Source: Paramacrobiotus metropolitanus
Taxonomy: Eukaryota; Tardigrada; Eutardigrada; Parachela; Macrobiotidae
DNA: 64,000 nucleotides
Assembly (NCBI RefSeq): GCF_019649055.1
Contig: NW_026570231.1
Span: 682,001 to 746,000, forward strand
Reading direction: 5' to 3'
This document shows positions 37,474 through 48,256 of the stretch, one piece after another. A program made the translations under genes and the position numbers. How positions within the stretch are numbered: the stretch's first letter is position 1; each line of letters opens with the position of its first letter. The notes beneath the pieces were generated by a model. That model was not told the DNA's origin. It saw only the letters and a list, made by a program, of their open reading frames with translations, and made no database searches.

Positions 37474-37689
37474 TCAATGGTTTAGTTGTAAAACAAAGTT
37501 GCACAACAAATCGTAGCTTAAAATGGGAACTACAGATTCCAAGATGTTGTAGTAATATTCCCACGCCCTGTGTTTTCCGGCACCTTTATCGCGCTCGCAA
37601 GATTCTTTCAAAGCTCGCTTCCACAGTATTTCGTGCTCGTGAACGGTTTTTTCGGACGCGGACGCTGACGGGCGCACGCTTTCGGCCAT
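37474..37689 (-). CDS. hypothetical minus-strand ORF inside the MULE
   Basis: 71 codons starting from a good context (aaaATGg): Ser/Glu-rich start, then a helical charged segment (HEILWKRALKESCERDKGAG). No family recognised. It might be an exon of the same cargo gene as the PWWP segment, or of the element's own second gene; a further open minus-strand frame at 36497-36721 (acidic, Ser-rich) could belong to it. Confidence 0.25.
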   Translation of the reverse strand: MAESVRPSASASEKTVHEHEILWKRALKESCERDKGAGKHRAWEYYYNILESVVPILSYDLLCNFVLQLNH

Positions 37690-38770
37690 TTTGTTAATCG
37701 GCTTTACCGTTTCGAAAAATCAACCTACTTACCGTGTAGTTTGGTTGTGCAGTGCGGTTTCAGGTTTGGGATCGCCAGTTCAGATGTTACTTAATTATGA
37801 TGTCGATCAGCATTAATTAGAAACAAGTACGACTGAACTCGTATCAATAATTGCATGGGCTGATACTGCATACAGATAATTATATTTTGGCGATTTTCGC
37901 AAAACTGCCCATTGACCAGTTTGCCACGATTGCTATAAGAAAGAAGAAAAGCCTTTCTCCTCTCCTACAACATCGATCTACAACAAATTTTTCGAAATAC
38001 AAAGTGTTTCTTACAGCTGTTTGCGTCAATACTTTCGAGAATTACAACCAAAAATGCTACAACAAAGCTGACTCTCGTGCTTACTTCTTCTATTGTACTC
38101 ACAACTAAAATATATCTAGTATAACACCTGCAATCTGCCGCAAAAATTTAACCTGCTGTAGAAAAGTGTTATGGAAAGTGATAAGCGTAGTGCATACACA
38201 AGTGGTGACTTTAATGCAGACCTTAGTGCAGCTGATAGTAATGGAGTGTACAGTTTACCCGAGTACAAATCGAAGTGCTATACTTTCTACTTGCATCGAT
38301 TGTATATATTTTTATTTTTACAGATAACGTTTTATTTTATTTTATCTGGAGTCTGGTTAAGCTCGGATGCGAGAACTGATTGGGCTTGAGTTTCTCTTTG
38401 TACTTTGACCTACTTTCACAGTGTCAACCACTATATAAAACAATGGTACATTAGTTATCTATACAAAAAAATTGCACAACAACTAACAAAGTCATGTACA
38501 AAGTATTGCGGATTAGTCCTGCAAAAATTTTCAAGCTAAAAAATGTACCGCATTGTGGAGTCGGAGGCACGACTGGAGGAGCGACAGTATTCCCGTTTTG
38601 TTTTAACGCAGCCAGTTTCACGCATGTCTGCAGCTGCGCGATGGACAGCTCTCTCTTGGACTGATCGCCCACTGTGAATGGCTCTAGTCCTATCAAGCAA
38701 TGCATAATATTTTTCATTGCCTAGGGTTGAAAACTATGGTGCTACATTATTTGACTGCTTTGCAGTGTAC

Positions 38771-39030
38771 CGCCTTTAGGAACCCAACCGAATTGCTCCG
38801 CTTTGTCGGTTCCAAAAAATTTACGTAAACACCTCGGTTTCTGGCATTCTCCGGTGGCGTTTCAACGCACGCCGGCCAGCGGTTATAACCTGCGTTAATT
38901 TTTATAGTTAGTTAATAGTAATACTGACAGCTGAAAACCATGGGGACCCTTCCAATGCAAGCTTATCAGCAGCCATACCTTTGATCTTTGCCCAAACGAT
39001 TTGTCCTACTGAAAAGGGCAACGCTGACAT
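38771..39030 (-). pseudogene. PWWP-domain gene fragment carried inside the MULE
   Basis: Exon 1 (39030-38979) encodes MSALPFSVGQIVWAKIKG and exon 2 (38889-38771) continues YNRWPACVETPPENARNRGV with a good intron between them. Together they form the start of a PWWP domain (VWAKIKGYNRWPA is the aromatic-cage beta barrel signature), a chromatin reader of methylated histone H3K36 and DNA. The following segment, NFFGTDKAEQFGWV, is in another frame because a T run has 6 instead of 7 bases, so the copy is broken or misread at a homopolymer. A further exon from 38722 downwards is possible but its frame is uncertain. PWWP is not a normal transposase domain, so this looks like captured host sequence. 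Confidence 0.65.
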
Positions 39031-40100
39031 TTTTGCAGTTAACGCCGAAATTACGTTGCTCAAAATGAGAAAACAGAGCAATGTTCCGTGAATTATCAAA
39101 AGTTAAAGCATGGAGGCCGTAAAGCATGGAACACGTCAGAACATCATAACTTCCGAAATTCAGCAAGAGTAAATAACAACAACGGGAAGAATACTGGATA
39201 GCCGTGGCTGTCTTGTGTATCTGTGTACTTATGCCATCCACCCCAAGATAGGTAGCAGCTTGGTATCCCGACTCCGTAAACAAGCGTCCTATACAGTCTA
39301 CTCGAATGGTCGCTCAAGTGAAACACCATGATTAGTGAATGAGCGATGGTCGTTCAAGTAAAACACCCAAAATATATTTATTTCCCCAAAACCGATTTTC
39401 TTCCGTTTTTTTCTTTATCCAATTAAGCAGGATTTACCCTTTACAGAGTACTTAAAATTTTTAAAGAAGAATTCCATATTACTGACCATGAGTGTCAACC
39501 CGAGTGCATATCTTAAGACTGACCGGAGTAGATACTGGAAGAGAGTTTGTTACCCCCCCCCACTGTTCAATTTTAGATTTTCGCATACGGAAAAATTTAG
39601 GAAGACTGGAAGCAACCTAAATTTCAACTGGTCGAGGATTTGCGTAGATCGGTCATCAAGGAACAAGGTCTATAATTTAATTACAAAGAAATCTGGGACA
39701 TCGAGATTTTAAAAAACCATAACATACTGGAAAAACTGTAAACGCCATTAGATTCAGCATGATCAGAAACTGTGTCACATGTATTTTATTTCTTTAAAAA
39801 AAAATTATTCTAACCCGTCCCTCCGATGCCGGTTCCGGCAAAACTGGCTCCTGTAAAACTTTGTAACTTTGAAATAATAGCAGTTCCAGTTAGAACGTTT
39901 ACTAAAGTATTAAGTGTTTAGTCTGTGCTGTATAATATGTTTAGTGTACTATATAATATACAGCTATAAACTAAATTCAGAGCCATGTTTGAATTTTGCC
40001 AGGCTTCGAAGAGGTGGTTTGTGATCGCTATCAAAATATAACTACGGCAAGCCGATAAACATATTAATATTATAAACATATTAATATTATTAAAATATGT

Positions 40101-40460
40101 AAGGAGGTGGAAATAGTCGAAAGGAGGTGTAAAAGGTGGTTACAATAGCCAAACGTGGTGGCAAAAACAAGTATTTTTAAAAAGGGGGTGCGAATAGCCA
40201 AGAGGTGGTGAAAGGTCGTGAGAACAGCCATTTCCTTTTTAAAAATCAATCAGAAAAATTAAACTTTTTTGAGTCGTTGTTCTATCGAATTAACTATCTA
40301 ACTAAGTAATGCTTCAGCCTAACAATGGTAAGCCCGTTTCGTCTTGCACTTAATCTGACCAGAGCCCTAACCCGAGTGCTAACATTAGTTCTAACCAAAG
40401 TAAAAATTCGAATGCTGACCTTAGTTTTAACCATAGTATTAACCCGAGTGCTCATGTTAG
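40101..40460 (+). repeat. two degenerate short-repeat clusters
   Basis: 40101-40229 repeats AGGTGGTG...AATAGCC-type units about six times. 40370-40460 repeats AACCCGAGTGCTAACATTAG-type units; read in one frame it would give Asn/Ser-rich peptide repeats (NPSANISSN). The same GTGCTAACATTAGT core occurs near the opposite end of the MULE (about 32283). Confidence 0.4.
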
Positions 40461-40928
40461 TGTTGTCGGAAGGCTTTCCTTGAGTGGAAGTGATAATTTA
40501 TAAATATTTTAGAATTGTTTGTAAGCATGTTTTGGTAGGACGAAAACGGTCCTTGACTTTCATTTTAAACAAAAAACAGTTTTGTAATGCTTCCGTTGCT
40601 GATCTGAAGGTGTAACATATGGGAAGTTATCTGAAAAGAGATTCATTTGTGATTTGGCCAAAATAAAACTTAGCACGAACGAGAGAAATTCTTCTTCTAT
40701 TCTTCTTCATATGCGAGGCGTATCTATATGTCGATATGTGGTACCTTTTACAATTTACAAAATGTTCCACACGCTAGTCAGATTAGAAAATCGGGTATCT
40801 GTTATCAGGGTCGATACGTTTTGCGCTTTGCTTTTTAAGCCTTCCTATTGATAGAAACTAAAATTTCTAATTTCAAATAATATTAATTATTTTCGTGCTT
40901 GGACTTGCGCTTAGGCACTGAAAAGCAA

Positions 40929-41072
40929 CAACTTCCAATGGATTTTGTGGCAGATTGGATGTGTAAACGCTGCCACTGAGCACGACGCTTAAGTCCATAA
41001 AATGAACCGAAGTGCGTGAATAGCACCCATCCAATCCTTCCAGGAGGATTGGATCAGCCGTGATGTTTAGGT
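40929..41072 (-). repeat. right TIR of the MULE
   Basis: Inverted partner of the left TIR, same length. Flanked on its outer side by the duplicated CATGTCAGAG (41073-41082). Confidence 0.92.
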
Positions 41073-41563
41073 CATGTCAGAGACTTGCAGCAGCAAGGCG
41101 TGTGACAACAAACGAAGCTACGCCCATTTGGGAGGGTTGCTGCCAGCTGCTAACGGGCTGTCAGCCGCTGTCTACAAGCCTGCTCCATAATAATTTTGAC
41201 TGCTCCGCGGATCCTATCTTGTGTATCTGTGGGATTTGGAAATCGAAAGAAAATAAAGCGTAACCTGATTGAGAGCTTCACTAATTTTAAAGACCAATCA
41301 GTTGTCTGAAGTCCAGGAACTCCAGAGTCAATTGCTCCCTGTCGCTTGAGAAACCAACCAAGCGGGGCGGCGACTTCGTGCGTAAAGTGATCCAGAAGCA
41401 GAACTGTAGACTTTCCTGTTCATCTATTTAAGTATTTGGAACATTTTTTAGCGTTTTGGAGTTAGAAAATTGCAGAGGTGCTCAGGTGTTGCTTTTGTTT
41501 TCCCATTCTGTTGACTGTTATAAGCGTTACTGTATTTATGCAAACGATTTTATTTTTCGGAAA

Positions 41564-44500
41564 ATGGCTCTCTCAGGAGTGCACCAGATAATCACGAAAT
41601 ACAGGTGCGTAGGGTGAGATGCTTTGGTGAATTGCCGTTTGTGCTTTGGACCGAACTGCAGATTGTTTTGGTTCTTTAAGACTGTGTAGTGGGTACTGTG
41701 TACTGTTATTTTCTTCCAGAAACCGTACGAGCGATGAGCTCAACCAGTGCCTGATAAATCTGTGCCGACTCCTTTCTTCGTTTTCTACTATTGACAAACA
41801 GACGGACGCAATTGTCGTCTCCTTCCGAGAGCTGTACTTGATATTACTGACGAATCGTTCAGACAAGAGGTACGGCAATTATTCTAAAATATAAATTTAC
41901 TTATTTTATACGTACAATTATATTTCTATTCGTGGCATTATTTTTTTTCTAACAAGGGATTGTATGGCACATATGTGGAAGAGGGATAGTTACCTGGTGT
42001 ATTCTGTTATGTACGTGTTGTGATTTCAGAGTTCCTGAAAATGTTATCATCCTTTGTTTGTCGGCTCTGCAAGACCTCAAAGCGATTCATCCACAGCTCC
42101 TGACAATTGCCGTTGCCTGCTTAGCTGAAGTCAGTCCTTCGGAGACAGTTAAAATCGATGCAAAGTCGCTGGAATCGCTCGATGTCAGTCGCATTCCAGT
42201 TTTTCTGCATCTCTTGCGACAACAGGTAATTTTGGCTTAAGCGCCCATGTGCATGTTTATTTTATTCAGTTGGGAGAGCATTTTATTAGCATTATTAGAA
42301 ATCTGTTTTGGACGATGTTTAGGACCTGCCAGCTGAATTCGGACGATCAAACTGCGTTTTGTTGGCCAAGTAAGTTTCAGTGCTGCGTTGCCGTCCATGT
42401 TTACATTACAAACGCGGAATATAGGCGCGAGCTTTTACGTTTGCAAGAATTGCAAGGTTAAGCTGATTGTGCTAGTATTAAGAGTTGTGCTTTATTTGTA
42501 ACATGTTTTCAGATATTTAAACGATGCAGTTACCGGGCCTGCAGCAAAACAGTCCGTTCTGGCGTTTTTCGTTAATTTGTTTGCTGCGGAAGATGAGAAA
42601 GTTTTATATGAAGGTGGGTGCGTGCGTGCCGTTATAACTACTTGGGATGTTTTGTACAGTAAACGTTTCGCCCTTTGAGAAGAGTTGGGATTCTTGTGGT
42701 TGTGACTAGGCTGCGACAGCGGTTGGCGTTGCGGTATTATTTTACCTTTTGAATTCTGTTTTAGATTGCTACGATTTGGTGTGCTGGTCGGTGGCGAATT
42801 GGCTCATCAATGCAAGTACATTCGATGAAGCCCAGCACGAAAAAAGCAAACGCACCACCAAATCGGTGGAGCTGTTGTCCGTTACGGAGTTGGATGGCAG
42901 TACTCCGTCGGAGGCGTTCACCGTTCTTTGTTTGGCGCGCGCATATGCCGAGGATCAGCAGATGAGCATCACGAGTTTTATGCTCCTGTACGAAATCCTG
43001 TTGACATTACCTCTAAAAAACATGATGGAGGTGGTTCAGGATGAAACTCTAGCGATGCCTTTGGCAACTTTGCAAGGGCGTGTACGCTATGTGTCTTTGG
43101 AAGAAGTGGCGTTCGATTATTGTTTGCGGTTGCTAAAGCAGTCTGAAGTTCGTAAGTGTTTATGTCTCTTGAATAAATAAATCTATTGCTGTAGCTGATT
43201 GCAGCTGCTTGCTGAATTTTCTAGGCCCCCTAAAGTCATCGTACGATTGCGAACTTCAGGATGTGGTAAGGCTGCCAAATTATTTCAGTTTTACGTGTAA
43301 ACTTTATAGCGTAAGACCAAGTGTGGTAATTGGTTTGAAGGTATTATCGGAAGCTGTTAGAATTATGGATTTGTTGTGCTCGAGAGATAAGAAGCTTGTG
43401 CGCAAGGCTTTCCGGAGTGTTCAAGACGTTAACGATCGCGTCGTAAGGAAAATCCATAACATGCAACTTCTGCTGATAACCTTTCGTTTCATGTTGAACC
43501 ATGGTGCGTAAGCGGTTTTGTATCAATCTTCTAATAATTTTCGGCACTTCAATCTTAGCTGGTGTTCCCCATTAGAAAAAATAGAGGAGAATGAAATTAT
43601 TTCAGGAGATAGTGCCGATTTCGAATTGGATAACTTGTGCCATTTTATGTGTTGCGACTTCCTGCCAGGCTCTGGATTACTTGACAACATTTTTGCCTCT
43701 GAATTCATTGCACTTTTGCGGGATAACCGTTCCTTGGTTCGAAACCGCACGAAAATGTTCTCGCGATATTTTCCTAGTTTATTTAAAGTGCTAGCATGGA
43801 ATCCTCGGGCCAACATGCATCTGTTTGTTGAACTCCTGGAAGTTATTACTACTAGCACAACTTATTTGGAGGCAAGTTTCAGCTCGCGGTATAAGCATTT
43901 TTTGCTGCGAAAAAACTGCAGATCTGTTTTCATAAACCAATAAAATGTTTAACCGTTGCTGTGTTCACAGATTTTCCATATGCTGATTGATCTCCCATGT
44001 ACATCTGCGGCGTTGGAAGTAGCTTTGTGTGGAGAATCTAGTTTCTTCACGTCCATCCGGCAGTTGGCTACAGATAAATACAAGGATGCTAGGCTAAAAT
44101 TTTATTTCGAATTTTTCCTTCGCAATGAGGGCGGACGAGGCGAAACACCCGATCAGTGAGTTAAATGCGTTTTGATGGCTTATGGCAGGCTTTAACACGA
44201 GTTCTACAATAATAATTTTACTGCTTGCAGTCTGACTGAATTTCATGCCGTCCTGTCAGATGTTACAGCTCATCCAAGGGTTGTTTACTGTTCGCAGGCG
44301 ATTTCGGCTTTGATGAGGTTAGACTAATGTGCAGGCTGTTATATGTTATTGTCAGATAGTTTTTTTGATTCGCGGTGTGGCCGATTTTTGTTAGCCGATA
44401 GGTTTTCTTTCTCCTTTACGTTTGTTGCGCTGTACCTACGTAGCTTGTACTCTTCTAAATATGAGTTTTTCACACTGTTTTAGTATTTACTTTTCGACTT

Positions 44501-45467
44501 CAACTGTGACCAGACTGGACCGCTTGAATTCCAAAAAGCTGGCTATTGCGATCCTGGATCGTATGCATTCTCTTTACCCCAGCTTTACGGACCTAATGCA
44601 GATGCAAATGTTAGTATAATTATACTATACTATTACTATTTTTAATACCTGACACGTATTATGTTAGCTGTGCTGTATTTAACAGCCAACTTTTGAATGA
44701 TTTCAATTATGTGGCCATTTATTTAAAGGGTCATGGCTGATGGATTCTGCTCCATCATTGCTCGGATGCCGAACCTACTGATAGAGATATACGAAAAGGT
44801 CACAGATTATATCCTGAAAAATCACTTCATGTATGCCACATTCTTGACATCTCTGGTAAGTCAAGACATATGAATTAAAATTATTTGGAAACTTTCTAAT
44901 AGCCTTGAACTTATAATAGCTTATTCATCTTTTTCCCGTTAAGGTTTGGTGTATTGGAGAACGGATTGATGGCCGAGTGGGGTTAGACAATACTATGGCT
45001 ATGAGCAAATTTTATGATGTTGTGGAACTGTTGACGTACGACATTATTAAAACGCAATCGAAAAGTCTTGTTCATAATCCACAAGCGTGGAGTATGGATC
45101 TATTCCAAGCTTCGCTTAATACTATGACAAGGGTAAGGACTTGGGAATAGTGACTGAGCTCTTTTTCTATGACTTCTTTTGTTTATATCACTTTTTATAG
45201 TTAGGAGCACTAAGCAAGGATCTGACACGGAGGACTGTGATATGCCTTAATAATATTTGCAAAAAAACGCGAGAGCATCCAGATCAGCAGCGTTTGCTGA
45301 TAATCGAACAAATTAATTCGCTCATCAAATTGTTGGAGCTCCCTAGCGTTACGGATATTGTGATGAATTTGTCTATTTCGCCAGAACCGGAAGTGCTGGA
45401 GGCCATTAAAGGGCTCAAAAGTGTAGCCGACGAATACCAAGAACTTTCGGCTGCACAGTCCCCTTAA
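41564..45467 (+). CDS. AP5Z1: AP-5 complex subunit zeta-1
   Basis: Large helical-solenoid subunit of the AP-5 adaptor, which works with spatacsin and spastizin at late endosomes/lysosomes. Fifteen exons close in frame to 800 aa (human about 807): 41564-41604, 41720-41869, 42030-42225, 42323-42369, 42513-42613, 42765-43151, 43225-43265, 43341-43503, 43576-43871, 43971-44155, 44231-44317, 44484-44609, 44729-44855, 44944-45132, 45201-45467. Recognised by conserved stretches in the right order: EEVAFDYCLRLLKQS, RYFPSLFKVLAWNPR, FHMLIDLPCTSAALE, TSLVWCIGERI and LLELPSVTDIVMN. Intron 9 uses a GC donor (GAG|GCAAGT); homology requires this junction. The MULE right end lies about 480 bp upstream and may be in the promoter. 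Confidence 0.9.
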
Positions 45468-46074
45468 TGTTTTTGTTAATGCTTTATTCAACCTTTAGTT
45501 ATGATCATGTGCTATGTTATTTCTTGACACGCTGTGATAAGAAGAGGTATTTTGCTGCTGGAGGTGATTAGAAATCCGGACTGGTTTTTCCTCTCCTGAT
45601 TTGCTCAACGATGATAACCAATTTTATATTTTGCTAATTTTTTAAAGATAAATTTTGTGATTCCCGTGTGGTTGCTCAAATGCAAAAAATGGGGGTGCCT
45701 CTGAATGGCTTTGATCAATTTGTCATTTTCTTTATTGTAGTTTGTACACAGAAATATTTATGTGAAAAATCGGGTTATATAAAATCAATTAACTTCAACT
45801 AGTATTGGAATTAAATTGACTACTTTTGTTAGAGAAACTGAAGCTGGCTACTGCAATTAAAAAAAATCTGTTCGTTGCAATCCGTTGATACAAATTATCA
45901 ATAAGGACTGCTAACAATACTATTTACGGGCTAGTACGTGCAAAGTATGAGTAGCGCCACTTCTCTGTTATTATTATACCCCAGCAAATTTTTAAGGTTT
46001 GTTGTCCGAGGTCTAAGACTCTATTTCGTTTTGTTGTTCTTTTGGATCACAGTTCACTGATTTACATAATTTAA
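45468..46074. other. intergenic spacer
   Basis: AT-rich, no supported gene. It should include the AP5Z1 3' UTR; it ends at the truncation point of the retrotransposon. Confidence 0.4.
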
Positions 46075-47499
46075 TTCAAATGCGAAATCTACAGCACAGG
46101 AAGTTTCACTGCGGATCGTCTACACGCCATTCGGAAAGTCCTGGACGTATTTCCTGGAATGCTAGTCGCGAAGGAGGAAGACTTGATGCTGCTGGGCGCG
46201 CCTTTAACTTCAGCAGCATGCGAAGTGTTCCTGGTCAACAAAACCGAACAGTTGGATCATTTCCTGCGTCGACTGAAAAACATTCCAGCTCACTTTAGCC
46301 TATACCTACTGAAAAACTGCCTGTTTATACCAAAACTGCTGTATGGATTTCGCACCGCGAGATGTTATGAACATATGCCGTTAATGGAAAAAATGGATGA
46401 GTGTATACGCACTGGTTTGTCATCCATTTTGAACATTCGGGTGAACGATATGCAATGGAGCCAGATGACGCTTCCAGTAAGAGACGGTGGATTAGGACTT
46501 CGCGCTACTAAATCGCTAGTTTTTCCTGCCTTCCTGGCATCGGCGTATTCAGTGGTCAGCCTGGTCTCCTCCATCTACCCGTCAACGAACGAAGCGCACC
46601 TAGCACCTGTCGTTCAGCAATGGGTAACGCTAACAAGAAGTGAGCCTCCGATTGACGGCGCCAGAAAGTTTCAGACTGCATGGGACCGTCCGGCAATCGA
46701 TTACGTGGTGTCATCACTGCGTTTAGCCGCTACCAATGAAACGGACAAAGCAGTACTGCTAGCCGCCTTGAATCGTGATTCCGGGGCATGGCTCAACGCT
46801 CTCCCTGCACCAAGTCTCCATACATTCTTGCGTGACGATGAAGTAAGAATTGGCGTCGCATTACGGTTCGGACTTCCTGTGGTTGAAGAGCACGACTGTG
46901 TCAATTGTGCTAGCCACGTGGAAACTAACGGCCACCACGGGCTGTCATGTTCCAGTAGCAAAGGACGATGGTCCCGGCATCTCGAACTGAACAACATTGC
47001 TAAACGCAGCTGGGAAACGGCGGGCTTTCCCTGTCAGAATGAGCCATCGGGATTGTCAGACAAGGATAACAAGCGACCGGACGGCATGACACTGATACCC
47101 GTGCGTGACGGAAAGGCGGTAGTGTGGGACGCCACCTGCTGGGACACCGTGGCTACCTCGCACGTAAAAGCCAGCTCAAAGAAGTCAGGTAACGTGGCAC
47201 GGCTGGCGGAAGACTTTAAGCGCGGGAAGTACGGATTTTTGGAGGATATGGGGTATCTGTTCTACACCCTCGCAGTCGAAACCCTTGGAACTTTTGGTTC
47301 GGAATTTGCTGAGATGATACGTTTTGTCGGGAGGAAGATTCGCGATGTGACCGGGGAATCTCGATCTACGGCTTTCCTTAGACAACGTTTTAGTCTCGCT
47401 GTTGTTAAAGGAAATGCGGCTGCTGTCTTGGGTACATTAAACGCGCGACCGAAAGTTGGATGTGACAGTAATGACTTTGGTTGTTTTTTCAATGTGTAA
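46075..47499 (+). mobile_element. 5'-truncated non-LTR retrotransposon, RT C-terminus plus restriction-like endonuclease
   Basis: A single open frame of about 470 codons with no intron. It opens with FKCEIYSTGSF, the end of the reverse-transcriptase palm; the catalytic YxDD motif is upstream and lost. Then comes a thumb-like region (LPVRDGGLGLR), a CCHC-type finger (CVNCASHVETNGHHGLSC) and an endonuclease-like domain with KRPDGMTL and VVWDATCWDT, the RPD...D pattern of RLE-type elements. A poly(A)-like signal (aataaa at about 47565) follows, but no clear poly(A) tail or target duplication. 5' truncation is typical of target-primed reverse transcription. The clade was not determined. Confidence 0.8.
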
Positions 47500-48256
47500 A
47501 TTCAAACTTTTTAATTAGTGTCTTTCGGCGCAGGCTTTTTGTTACGTTTAATTGGCTATTGCCTGAATAAAAATCTTCCATCATTTAATTCAATAATCTA
47601 CAGTATTTAACATTTATGTGTGGGCAGCATCAGCGAAATAACGAGAAAAAACTGAGTTCGGGATATCTGAAACTGCAAACTGGATTTTGCGGAAACAGCA
47701 ATGAAGTACTGTAACTGCTAAGCCGTTCCTGGCTGGGTGATTTCTGATTTGGATCTCCCGTCATGGATTATGACTTTGAGATAAGATTAAGTTTTGCAAC
47801 TGAAAACATCTGGCATTTGCTTTGATGGCGAGCGATAAATGATGGATGGAGTTTGGTTCAGTTATGTTACATGGTGGTCACGGGATCACGAACGGTGCTT
47901 GAATGCACAGAATGGTGGATGCTGGAAGACTGGAAGTGGAAGGAAGTCTGCGAACGATTCTCCGATTTTATGGGTTTTGAACATTCCTAATTGAATGGAG
48001 CGAATGGGATTGAGTAACGAGTTATGACTGATCGGGATAAAACAACGCTTTCGGTTCTGCCGTTAATTTGTTGCTGATATTAATAACTCGGATCTTAACA
48101 ATTAACTCAGGTTCAACTGATTGATAATGTGAGCGTGGCTTCGGAATTTATGGAAATAGACTACAATTCAGCGGACATTCTTCGGATTTTCGGAGATATA
48201 AATACGTACACCGTCCATGTACAAACATTGATCTTAATTAGGCACTAGACCTTGAA
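47500..48256. other. intergenic region upstream of Kir channel B
   Basis: No supported exon. Probably retrotransposon 3' UTR followed by the Kir B promoter. Confidence 0.4.

Larger units (their letters stand above)
36097..39350. mobile_element. possible nested element bounded by 55-bp inverted repeats
   Basis: 36097-36152 and 39296-39350 are inverted copies (about 85% by eye), beginning ACCATCGCTCATTCACT and containing GTGTTTCACTTGA. Between them lie the PWWP exons and other minus-strand frames. No target-site duplication is evident, so this could be a separate transposon, or subterminal repeats of the MULE. Confidence 0.45.
31241..41072 (+). mobile_element. complete Mutator-like element (MULE), 9832 bp
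   Basis: Terminal inverted repeats of 144 bp begin ACCTAAACATCACGGCTGAT, and the 10-bp sequence CATGTCAGAG is duplicated exactly outside both ends (31231-31240 and 41073-41082). The transposase has the MULE DDE arrangement, and 9-11-bp duplications are usual for MULEs, so class and boundaries agree. Inside: a C2H2 zinc-finger exon, the transposase core, several degenerate tandem repeats, a second inverted-repeat pair and PWWP-domain exons on the other strand. Its right end lies about 480 bp upstream of the AP5Z1 start codon. Confidence 0.93.
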
